64,000 nt of DNA from Mucilaginibacter gilvus (GTDB lineage: Bacteria; Bacteroidota; Bacteroidia; Sphingobacteriales; Sphingobacteriaceae), in contig NZ_SBIW01000002.1 of the NCBI RefSeq assembly GCF_004054195.1, positions 558,001-622,000 on the forward strand, written 5' to 3'. Positions 57,144 through 64,000 of this stretch are shown piece after piece; within the stretch, counting starts at the first letter, position 1; each line of letters starts with the position of its first letter. A program made the translations under genes and the position numbers. The notes beneath the pieces are model-generated. The model saw nothing but the letters and a program-made list of their open reading frames with translations, searched no databases and was not told the origin of the DNA.

Positions 57144-59588
57144 CTATTCGCTTCTCAAACTCTTTACAGGATTTGTAACAGCAGCTTTAACGGTTTGAAA
57201 ACTCGAAGTGAGCATTGCCATAAGCAACATTCCACCTCCAGACACTGCAAATATCCACCAACTAATTGACGTGCGGTCGGCAAAGCTTTCCATCCATTTA
57301 TGCATCGCCCACCAAGCGATTGGGCTCACAATAATGAATGCCAGCAGAATAAGTCCCATCAATTCGGTTGAAAGCAAAGTGACAATCTGTGCTATCGAAG
57401 CGCCAAGTATTTTGCGCACACCTATTTCTTTGGTGCGCTGATTGGTGGTAAATATAGCCAGGCCAAAGAGGCCGAGGCAACTTATAAAAACAGATATACT
57501 GGTAGCCCAGGTCAACAATATAGAGATATGCTGTTCGCTGGAATACATTTTGGCTATGGTTTCATCAAAAAAAATGCATTGAAAATCATCGTCAGGATAT
57601 TGGTCTTTATATGCTTTTTGCATGCCGTCTATAGTCGTTTTCCATTCATTTCCACCCATTGTTTGTGCCGTTAAGGCAATGTGTAAAGTGTTTTCATATT
57701 GGGGCTGCTGGGGATAAATAGCCATAGGCTTAATAGGTGCATGCAACGATGCCTGGTGAAAATCTGCTACCACGCCAACTATCACTTTATGCATTGTCGT
57801 TCCGAACGTTATTGTTTTTCCTATAGCCTGCGCTGGTTTTGTATAACCCAAAATGTGTGCATAGTTATTATTGATAAGCATATTGCCTGCTGTATCGGAA
57901 AGGGTAATGTTTCTTCCTGCTATCAGTTTTACATTATATACTTTAATATAATTTTCATCACCCGACTTATGATAAAGTTGTGTTTTAATTTGTTTTTTTC
58001 CATCCGTAAAAGTTGCATCGTTTGAGCTCCAATCTCCTGACGATGGTACATCGCCGCCTAAGCTTAACATTTGCACCTTCGGCAAACTTTTTACTTGATT
58101 CATAAAAACCTGTTTTTTGCCGACTGTCGACTTCGAGGGAAGTTGCACATACACTATAGCGTCTTTTTTAAACCCAAGGTCTTTGTTTAGCGCGTAATGC
58201 ACCTGTTTACTTATCAATATAGTAGCCATAATAAAAAACTGCGCTATAATAAGTTGGCTTACGGTAAGCATTTTCCGCAGCCGGGCGTTGCGTGTGGTTG
58301 AGGCATCCGCGGATTGATTTTTCAGTACCGTAATTGGTTTGTAGCCTGACAATACCATCGCCGGATAAAATCCTGCAACAAAGCTTACTATCAGCACCAA
58401 CAAAAAAATAAAAAGTATAATAATAGGGTGTCCAATAATATCTAATGTGACATCCTTTGAAATAAAATAGGAAAATAATTTTAGAATAAATGGCGCAAGT
58501 ATTATAGATATAATGACTGCCAATAGCGTTATAAGAAATGTTTCGCTCAGGAACTGCCCTATCAGTTGCAAGCGGGTACCTCCCATTGTTTTGCGAACGC
58601 CTATTTCTTTTGCGCGTTGGGATGCCTGCGCAGTGGTGAGATTAATAAAGTTAATGCAGCCCAGTAGCAGTAGAAATGCAGCTATTGCAATAAGGCCGTA
58701 CAGCATAGTTTTATTTGCCGTAGGGTTGTTGATCGCACCATAATTCCCATTGAAGTGGATATCGCTTAATGGCTGCAACCGGAATTTTGATTTGTAACCA
58801 GTGCCTCCTGGTTTTGCACGTTCGGGTAAGTATTTTAACAAGAGTTGCTGCACCTGCTTTTCGATACCTATAGATGATGAGTTTTCGGCAATCTTTATGA
58901 ATACCTGAGACCCCCCGTTAGTATTATCCCAACTTGAATTTTGCTGCTTAATATCGTTTACACGCTGAGTGGTTGAAAATGATATAAAATCGTGAAACGT
59001 CAGGTCAGAATTTTGCTCGAATTTCTCTATTACTCCCGCAACCGTTGTTCGGATAGTATCGGCATAAATCACCTGTTTACCGATGATCTGATTATACGAC
59101 AGGCGAGGGAAATATATCTTTGCTTGATCTGAAGTAAGGACAACCTGGTATGGCTGATCCAGCATTTGGGGTGAGCCGACGAGCCATTTATAATTGAACA
59201 ACTTAAAATAATATTGATCGACATAAACTACTTCCTTATTTTCTTTGAACTTTTGTTTCGTTACGCTAGGTATGTTCACATCATAACTCTGTGTGTAAAT
59301 AGGCGCCGTTCCTTTTATCCCTGCAACTTCATGCCGTATAGCTTCGGACAAAGGGCCGGGTACTCCGGAATTATAGAAACGATCACCGTAATATTCAAAA
59401 TCTGTTATTACGCGATATATCCGGTCGCCATCCTTATGGAACCTGTCAAAAGTAAAATCGTGATAAACGATAAGGAATATAACAATCGAAGCGCTTATCC
59501 CTATAGATAAACCGATAATATTAATGCCGGTGAACAGTTTATGCCGCATAAATCCCCGGAATGCCGTTTTTAAATAGTTTTTAATCAT
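57144..59588 (-). CDS. FtsX/MacB-like ABC transporter permease (large Bacteroidota type)
   Basis: An 814-residue membrane protein with two copies of the MacB periplasmic core plus FtsX module: membrane segment near 20-42, a periplasmic domain (about 45-275), three segments near 285-305, 340-365 and 385-410; then a fourth segment (about 430-450), another periplasmic domain (450-675) and three final segments. The pattern RAKEIGVRKTMGGTRLQL and RTKEIGVRKILGASIAQI marks the two FtsX modules. Such permeases work with a separate LolD-like ATPase, which is not nearby. Probable export or signalling function for lipoproteins, peptides or antibiotics. Confidence 0.92.
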   Translation of the reverse strand: MIKNYLKTAFRGFMRHKLFTGINIIGLSIGISASIVIFLIVYHDFTFDRFHKDGDRIYRVITDFEYYGDRFYNSGVPGPLSEAIRHEVAGIKGTAPIYTQSYDVNIPSVTKQKFKENKEVVYVDQYYFKLFNYKWLVGSPQMLDQPYQVVLTSDQAKIYFPRLSYNQIIGKQVIYADTIRTTVAGVIEKFEQNSDLTFHDFISFSTTQRVNDIKQQNSSWDNTNGGSQVFIKIAENSSSIGIEKQVQQLLLKYLPERAKPGGTGYKSKFRLQPLSDIHFNGNYGAINNPTANKTMLYGLIAIAAFLLLLGCINFINLTTAQASQRAKEIGVRKTMGGTRLQLIGQFLSETFLITLLAVIISIILAPFILKLFSYFISKDVTLDIIGHPIIILFIFLLVLIVSFVAGFYPAMVLSGYKPITVLKNQSADASTTRNARLRKMLTVSQLIIAQFFIMATILISKQVHYALNKDLGFKKDAIVYVQLPSKSTVGKKQVFMNQVKSLPKVQMLSLGGDVPSSGDWSSNDATFTDGKKQIKTQLYHKSGDENYIKVYNVKLIAGRNITLSDTAGNMLINNNYAHILGYTKPAQAIGKTITFGTTMHKVIVGVVADFHQASLHAPIKPMAIYPQQPQYENTLHIALTAQTMGGNEWKTTIDGMQKAYKDQYPDDDFQCIFFDETIAKMYSSEQHISILLTWATSISVFISCLGLFGLAIFTTNQRTKEIGVRKILGASIAQIVTLLSTELMGLILLAFIIVSPIAWWAMHKWMESFADRTSISWWIFAVSGGGMLLMAMLTSSFQTVKAAVTNPVKSLRSE

Positions 59589-59866
59589 ACCATAATTGTT
59601 AAATTTAACGATCCTAAAATTTAGTTTGAAACTATTATGCCAATTATATAAATATTTGATTGTCAGTAAATTAAATTCTTAATATATTGATACTTGTAAC
59701 GAAAGCGAACACGAGTCGTTTGTTTTCATAACACTTTGCATAATGAACGCCCCATCCTTGACTATTACATTCCATATCCAACCGAAAATATCCACCGCCA
59801 GATAGGTGTATCCCGTATTCATTGATAACCAAGAAAGTTCAAAGCTTTCTGCAAGCTTGTAAGGTT

Positions 59867-60358
59867 TTAACGAATATTTCGTTTGCTATTTTGGCTGATA
59901 AGGAATGCCCGTTGATCATTAAAATTGTCATGATCCGATGGCAAAAGGATTCTTTCAAAAAAATCCGTCAAGTCCTCAGAATGAAGCGCCGCCCTTTGCG
60001 TACGTAAATTAAAATATGCAAGCTCGGTCCATAGCAGTGCTTTTACCAAGGTTTTATTTTTATTCCACATACGCATTTCAACCACCAGGCTTCTCGGCGT
60101 TTTTGCGATCAGTTGTGAATCGATAAGTATAGTTTCCGTTATGCCGACAGGTTTTAAATAAGCTATTTGATTACAAGTTACTACCCAAACGAGGCCAAGA
60201 CTTTCAAGATTCGACAGCATATCAATGCCATATGCGTCTTTCATCTGATCGACCTGGGCATTAAAAAAGTAATCCAAATAATACATATTATTTAGATGGT
60301 TGAATGGATCGCAATGTTGTATCCTAACCTTGTAGTTAGATTCCAATATTTTTTTCAT
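59867..60358 (-). CDS. Acyl-CoA thioesterase-like hotdog-fold protein
   Basis: A 163-residue single-hotdog protein. The 4-hydroxybenzoyl-CoA thioesterase-type active-site segment is visible as QHCDPFNHLNNMYYLDYF, with the catalytic Asp18 in the position used by that family. It should hydrolyse an acyl-CoA; the substrate is not known. A C-terminal extension (about 135-163) is rich in Asp/Asn/Arg. It is a single gene in the acquired region, 46 bases downstream of the SnoaL-like gene on the same strand. Confidence 0.82.
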   Translation of the reverse strand: MKKILESNYKVRIQHCDPFNHLNNMYYLDYFFNAQVDQMKDAYGIDMLSNLESLGLVWVVTCNQIAYLKPVGITETILIDSQLIAKTPRSLVVEMRMWNKNKTLVKALLWTELAYFNLRTQRAALHSEDLTDFFERILLPSDHDNFNDQRAFLISQNSKRNIR

Positions 60359-60404
60359 AAATAGTTGATGTAATAATGCTGAAAATCCTCGTTGGAGAGG
60401 ATAG

Positions 60405-60761
60405 TTAATTATTTATAAAAAATTGTTGACTGGATATTTTACCATTTTGAACTTGATAGACACACAACTCATTAAAATTAACTTCTGAACCTTCTAAGGT
60501 GAATTTCATAAACAAACTAAGAGCGAAATAGGAACCTGAGTACACCGGGTCAGATATTTCTATAGTAGAAATTTTTATTCTTAATAGAAAAGCTTTTTCA
60601 TGGTCAATTAGTACGGCAAGGCCTTTAACAGGAGATGAATCAGGTTTTAAAGGATCAAAACTTACGGCGTCCGGGCTAAACAATTCTTCATAAGCGGTTA
60701 TAAAATCCTGTCTTCGTAAATATTTTATTAATTTTTCTGCAACAACTTTTGTAGTTTCCAT
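60405..60761 (-). CDS. SnoaL-like (NTF2-fold) protein
   Basis: A 118-residue protein with the NTF2/SnoaL pattern: a helical N-terminus (KLIKYLRRQDFITAYEELFSPDAVSFDP) and alternating strands ending in YQVQNGKISSQQFF. Such small proteins act as isomerases, hydrolases or just ligand-binding domains; no catalytic residue can be assigned. It is transcribed toward the thioesterase gene, and a candidate -7 box lies at 60784-60791. Confidence 0.78.
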   Translation of the reverse strand: METTKVVAEKLIKYLRRQDFITAYEELFSPDAVSFDPLKPDSSPVKGLAVLIDHEKAFLLRIKISTIEISDPVYSGSYFALSLFMKFTLEGSEVNFNELCVYQVQNGKISSQQFFINN

Positions 60762-60783
60762 TTCTTGGGATTTTGTTTCCCGA

Positions 60784-60791
60784 CAAAGCTA
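60784..60791 (-). promoter_or_regulatory. Candidate -7 box (TAGCTTTG) of the SnoaL-like gene
   Basis: An exact TAnnTTTG match on the minus strand, 22 bases before the ATG at 60761. A -33 element at the usual distance is not clear. Confidence 0.35.
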
Positions 60792-60908
60792 CAGGGCATT
60801 GCTTTAAGCCTGTTTGTATAAAAACGACAAAGTGAACTTTGTTATGGGAGTTACCAGAAATATATATTGTTAATCATATAAACATCTTTCTTTTGAGTTT
60901 TTTAGTAT

Positions 60909-61670
60909 TTATGACAAGCAATTGTCGTTTCGGGCTATTTGTGAGGGCGTTATACCGCTATACTTTTTTACTTCCCGACTTAAATGTGCATGATCGTAAT
61001 AGCCAGTATCTATAGCAATCTTTAAAAGGGTGATGGCAGACTCCGCCTGTTGTAGTTTATTTGCCGATTGCTTAAACCTGATGATCTTAATTAATTCAGT
61101 TGGCGGGATTCCGATGTCTTTAATAAATATTCTTTCCAGTGTCCTTATGCTTAAGTTGTAAGTTTTCGCTATATAATCTACGGAAACCATGCCCTTGCTT
61201 AAAAAGATGGTTTCTGTGATAGGTATGATAGGACTGTGCTTTATCAATTTTAGCTTACCGAGAAAAAAATGGTCTAACCGATTGATCAAGCCGTCGTCTA
61301 TCTCAGCCAATGAATAAAGCTCCTTATCGGGAAATTCGATGATCTTATCAACCAATTCGTCTAATGGGATATTATAAAAAGCAGACAGGCCAAAAGGCTT
61401 AAATCGGATGCCAATAAAACGACTTCCAGGTACGCTGCGGACAGTATTTGAAACCGTCATAGTGCCACCTAAGTAGATATTTCCCGGAACGAGGACCGTA
61501 TCAGTATTTATACGCGGTCTGGAATTGCCGACATTAATAAATATCTCCGTACATCCATCAGCAAACACCTGTCGGTTAGCTGGCTGATACAATAAACCGG
61601 TTTCTAATGTGTAGTAGGCGTCAATATAGGATGCTAAATTTTTACCTGCCTTGTATTCTGTTAATTTCAT
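60909..61670 (-). CDS. AraC-family transcriptional regulator (DUF6597-type N-domain)
   Basis: A 253-residue regulator. The N-terminal half (about 1-140) resembles the DUF6597-type ligand-binding domain found before AraC domains (ADGCTEIFINVG, GSRFIGIRFKPFGLSAFY). The C-terminal HTH_18 domain (about 155-250) has DYIAKTYNLSIRTLERIFIKD and TGYYDHAHLSREVKKYSGITPSQI. It probably activates nearby acquired genes; the target is unknown. Confidence 0.92.
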   Translation of the reverse strand: MKLTEYKAGKNLASYIDAYYTLETGLLYQPANRQVFADGCTEIFINVGNSRPRINTDTVLVPGNIYLGGTMTVSNTVRSVPGSRFIGIRFKPFGLSAFYNIPLDELVDKIIEFPDKELYSLAEIDDGLINRLDHFFLGKLKLIKHSPIIPITETIFLSKGMVSVDYIAKTYNLSIRTLERIFIKDIGIPPTELIKIIRFKQSANKLQQAESAITLLKIAIDTGYYDHAHLSREVKKYSGITPSQIARNDNCLS

Positions 61671-62429
61671 AAAGTTGAATAGAGCAGCTTGCGCAACTCT
61701 TTTTTTATATGCTAAATCTATTGCTTTAATCCGGCTACTAAATCGCTCACCGTTTTTAAAACAGTATTAAGGCTAGCAGGTTGTCCCGTTACCTTGGCAA
61801 TCATAATACCGCACTCAATAAGTGCTATCATAGCAAGGGAAATTTCATTGGTATCAATACCATGCCTAAACGCGCCTGCTCTTATGCCTGCGGCTATGAG
61901 GTTTTCTATCGATCTCTTCCAGCACTGTATAGCCCAGACAGCCCTTTCCTTTTAAATAAGATTTGTATCATCGGCCTCCACGGCGGTATTAAGGATAGGG
62001 CAGCCTCCAATTGGGAACGATTTTGACCTGTTAAAAGCTATAGTAAACCTGCGCGTAAACCATCAGCTTATCATGGTAATTTGTAGCTTTTTGTATGTGC
62101 TGTTTTACCTGCTTGCGCACTTTATCTTCAATGGATAAATCAGGTACAACAGTACCAGAACCACCTTCATTGGCAAAACTTATCTGAATGTCCATCTTCC
62201 TATTAGAACCGTAACTAGCGATCTATCTGTGATCCATTATTTTATTCAGCCCTAAAATGCCCTGATAAAAATTTTTCGCCTTACTAATGTCCGTTGAGCC
62301 GTTGTCGATTACGGATTTTTATTCCTGTTTTACCAATAAAACAATAATCGGTACTAAATACTTAACAATTGGTATACTTATCCGAGCAAAATGAAACAAA
62401 TACTTTACAAATGATATAAATGTATAATT
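61671..62429. other. Intergenic region around the VOC/TetR relic
   Basis: About 750 bases between the AraC gene and the next membrane-protein gene. Apart from the decayed reading (61718-62318), the remaining ends (61671-61717 and 62319-62429) are AT-rich and show no feature. Confidence 0.6.
61718..62318 (-). pseudogene. Decayed chimera of a VOC (glyoxalase-like) gene and a TetR regulator gene
   Basis: Reading on the minus strand, 62318 to about 62128 encodes the front of a VOC protein: STDISKAKNFYQGILGLN, then a TAG (62223-62225) where Trp is expected, then IASYGSN and ISFANEGGSGTVVPDLSIE. It passes directly into TetR-like sequence (KATNYHDKLMVYAQVYYSF), shifts frame after about 16 bases, continues as FPIGGCPILNTAVEADDTN, meets a TAA where a Leu is expected (TNLI-stop-KERAV), and ends with WKRSIENLIAAGIRAGAF and SDLVAGLKQ at TAG 61718-61720. 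The frameshift, two nonsense changes and the VOC-TetR junction show decay. Confidence 0.75.
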
Positions 62430-62906
62430 TTAATTTAGTTTAAAAATCGCCAATGTAACAATAGTAATGAATATCACTATTTGCATGGTATAAAAAACAT
62501 TCAGTTTAAATACCCGGCCGCTAATCTCCTCATCAGCCTCAATACTGTTTTTGGACAACTTGTCTTCGATCTGCCTTAGCTGCCTCCCTCCAAAAAAGAC
62601 CCCATTGAGTGCAAGCACCACGATTAATAACAACTTTAACTGAAGCCATACCTGATGCAGAAAAATGCCTCCCGTTATCCATGTCAAGCCTATTCCGGAA
62701 AGGGATAATAGTATTCCGCCTGCCGTTAAAACTGTAGTTAGGCCTGACATGAGCTTTGTTATTCCACCCGATACCTCTCCGTTAAATTTAAATTGGAAGA
62801 TCAAAATACGAAAGGCTACAAATTCGGTAATTGTCGTTCCGGCCATCAATACAAAGCCGGAAAGATGTGCGATTAGCAGGAGATGTCGCAGCGTTAATAT
62901 ATTCAT
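62430..62906 (-). CDS. Four-helix membrane protein, DUF2269/DUF2214-like
   Basis: A 158-residue protein with four hydrophobic segments (about 8-30, 48-75, 82-103 and 133-156) and a charged loop in between (GRQLRQIEDKLSKNS). The first segment, LRHLLLIAHLSGFVLMAGTT, resembles DUF2269/DUF2214-type small integral membrane proteins, though I cannot name the exact family. One base separates it from the DUF4267 gene, so both probably belong to one operon. Confidence 0.7.
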   Translation of the reverse strand: MNILTLRHLLLIAHLSGFVLMAGTTITEFVAFRILIFQFKFNGEVSGGITKLMSGLTTVLTAGGILLSLSGIGLTWITGGIFLHQVWLQLKLLLIVVLALNGVFFGGRQLRQIEDKLSKNSIEADEEISGRVFKLNVFYTMQIVIFITIVTLAIFKLN

Positions 62907-62907
62907 A

Positions 62908-63324
62908 TCAGGCTGTAGTTTTTTTTGTATCCCTTAACAGTATATAACTCGTTATCGCCATATAAACCACTGTTATTCCATGGATCAGCTGTGACATTAT
63001 CGGCCCGTTATTCAGATAAACCAGCAGGCAATCTGTAGCCGGGACAATGATCGCGGCCGTAAAAACATATGCCGTCGCCTTCTTCATTCTAAAAAAGAGC
63101 AAGGGTAAAAGCGCCAAACCTGAAAATATATCACGTATCCCTTTTATCCTGCCAAAGGCAAGGTCTAAATTGCTGGAAAGTGGAATTCCAAATCCCGCTG
63201 CACCAGTCCGTGGAACCAGCATAAACCTAACGCCGATAATAATAATTCCCGCTGCGATGAGCAAGGTCATCCAATAGGATGCCGAGCGAGGGCCCCAATT
63301 GGCCATTTCATTTTTTATTTTCAT
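62908..63324 (-). CDS. DUF4267-family membrane protein
   Basis: A 138-residue membrane protein with four hydrophobic segments. It shows the DUF4267 pattern GVRFMLVPRTGAAGFGIPL followed by RIKGIRDIFSGLALLPLL. The function of the family is unknown. A perfect 19-base palindrome lies immediately before its start codon, suggesting tight control. It is upstream of the DUF2269-like gene in the same operon and downstream of the Crp/Fnr regulator gene. Confidence 0.85.
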   Translation of the reverse strand: MKIKNEMANWGPRSASYWMTLLIAAGIIIIGVRFMLVPRTGAAGFGIPLSSNLDLAFGRIKGIRDIFSGLALLPLLFFRMKKATAYVFTAAIIVPATDCLLVYLNNGPIMSQLIHGITVVYMAITSYILLRDTKKTTA

Positions 63325-63343
63325 GTTATAAATTATTTATAAC
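63325..63343. promoter_or_regulatory. Perfect 9-1-9 palindrome before the DUF4267 gene
   Basis: GTTATAAAT-T-ATTTATAAC, directly adjacent to the ATG at 63324 (minus strand). The geometry fits a dimeric repressor site. Its regulator may be the Crp/Fnr protein encoded upstream, or the TetR regulator now lost as a relic at 61718-62127. Confidence 0.5.
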
Positions 63344-63388
63344 ACAAAGGTCTCTAACATAAAACAAGCAGCCATTCACCAAGGTTAA

Positions 63389-63964
63389 TTAATGCTTTCC
63401 GGTAAGCCGTTTTCTGATGCGACTTAATGACTGTGGCTTTATCCCGACATAGGAGGCGATATAGTATTGTGGCACGCGTTGCCCAATGTCAGGAAACCTC
63501 GATAAAAACAATTGGTAGCGAATTTCGGGCGGATCATTATAAAGCGAACGCACCTGGTTGATTAGGTTGATATAGACTTCTTCAAGGGCGAGCCGTCCGA
63601 ATTTTTCGCCATGCTTCACCTGTTCATAAAATAGCTGGATATTGGAATGGCTAATGGTGTACAGCAGACAGTTTTCTAACGCTTGAATATTGATCTGTGA
63701 GGGCATTTGCGGCAGAAAACTAGCATAGTCGCATACAAATTCACCTTCCTTATTAAAATAGGTCGTTTTTTCCTCTCCATCAATTATCGTATAATATCGA
63801 ACAAACCCCAGCCCGATACAAATGATATTTTTACAGACATTACCAGCTTCCAGAAGATGTTGGCCTTTCTCGAGTTGTTGTTCGCGAAACAAAGATTTAA
63901 TGATCGCTTCATCCTCTTCAGAAAGTGGAATGTAACGTCGAATTGATTCAATCAGCAGGTCCAT
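63389..63964 (-). CDS. Crp/Fnr-family transcriptional regulator
   Basis: A 191-residue regulator with a cyclic-nucleotide-binding-like beta-roll (about 15-120, EKGQHLLEAGNVCKNIICIG, FNKEGEFVCDYASFL) and a compact C-terminal HTH (about 150-191, QYYIASYVGIKPQSLSRIRKRL). It lacks the FNR cluster cysteines and the full cAMP-binding signature, so the effector is unknown. The ATG at 63964 is preferred to the TTG at 63970. It is the last complete gene in the window; no sequence upstream is visible. Confidence 0.9.
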   Translation of the reverse strand: MDLLIESIRRYIPLSEEDEAIIKSLFREQQLEKGQHLLEAGNVCKNIICIGLGFVRYYTIIDGEEKTTYFNKEGEFVCDYASFLPQMPSQINIQALENCLLYTISHSNIQLFYEQVKHGEKFGRLALEEVYINLINQVRSLYNDPPEIRYQLFLSRFPDIGQRVPQYYIASYVGIKPQSLSRIRKRLTGKH

Positions 63965-64000
63965 GTACAAATATAAGCAAGTCGTTTGCGGAATTATATA

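Noticed and set aside
56963..57178. A 71-residue frame before the FtsX-like permease
   Set aside because: No start signal or homology that I recognise, and its end overlaps the permease gene on the other strand.
57144..59588. Frameshifted or fused permease because of its double-module length
   Set aside because: Two MacB/FtsX modules in one chain of about 800 residues is a normal arrangement for this Bacteroidota family.
53008..64000. A second attachment site (repeat of the tRNA-Glu 3' end) within the window
   Set aside because: I looked for GATTCCCCTACGGGC-like sequence downstream of the integrase and saw none; the short match CGGGCTA near 60930 lies in the AraC gene and is too short.

Overview
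The window looks like a chromosome segment of a Bacteroidota bacterium, most likely Sphingobacteriaceae (Mucilaginibacter/Pedobacter-like). The reasons are -7 promoter boxes of the TAnnTTTG type, many start codons without a Shine-Dalgarno sequence, and typical families: HYC_CC_PP, DUF3857 transglutaminase-like proteins, the DUF1800/DUF1501 pair, FtsX-type permeases without an adjacent ATPase, a TonB receptor with a carboxypeptidase-like regulatory domain, and a Bacteroidota-type tyrosine recombinase. This placement is inference from gene content; no 16S gene is present.

Positions 1-53000 read as core or stable accessory chromosome. In order: two tandem secreted TPR proteins; fumarase; a lipoprotein, an S1/P1 nuclease and a low-molecular-weight phosphatase; a metal-handling cluster (DUF3347, HYC_CC_PP, HMA protein, outer-membrane barrel, Met/His-rich barrel, 5.8-9.7 kb); a YfiT-type protein and a secreted FAD enzyme; csaA-sdpI-like-tadA; sodA; two redox enzymes; a TonB receptor plus PepSY membrane protein (iron uptake); ruvC and aat; three DUF3857 proteins in a row, two of which have lost the catalytic residues; a DUF1800/DUF1501 pair; a PAS histidine kinase; a histidyl-tRNA synthetase with an unusually long insertion; an OmpA lipoprotein; an outer-membrane barrel with a two-component system, then apbE and a PagL-like lipid A deacylase; prfA; lpxH; an SPFH protein; and a broken DUF4262 gene.

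The most interesting block is the six-gene, tightly packed minus-strand operon at 46380-52766: DUF427, a flavoprotein disulfide reductase, an Opu-type ABC ATPase, a permease fused to its binding protein, egtB and egtD. It reads as an ergothioneine module combining synthesis, transport and possibly redox recycling.

From the tRNA-Glu gene (53008) to the window end the sequence is more AT-rich by eye and looks like an acquired region. A tyrosine recombinase sits just downstream of the tRNA, followed by an ORF6N relic, an HxlR/MFS divergent pair, a large FtsX-like permease, a hotdog thioesterase, a SnoaL-like protein, an AraC regulator, a decayed VOC-TetR chimera, two membrane proteins and a Crp/Fnr regulator. 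The far end of this region is not in the window.

Intergenic regions carry several families of imperfect inverted repeats. Several genes have a -7 box only a few bases before the start codon, which suggests leaderless or very short-leader transcripts.
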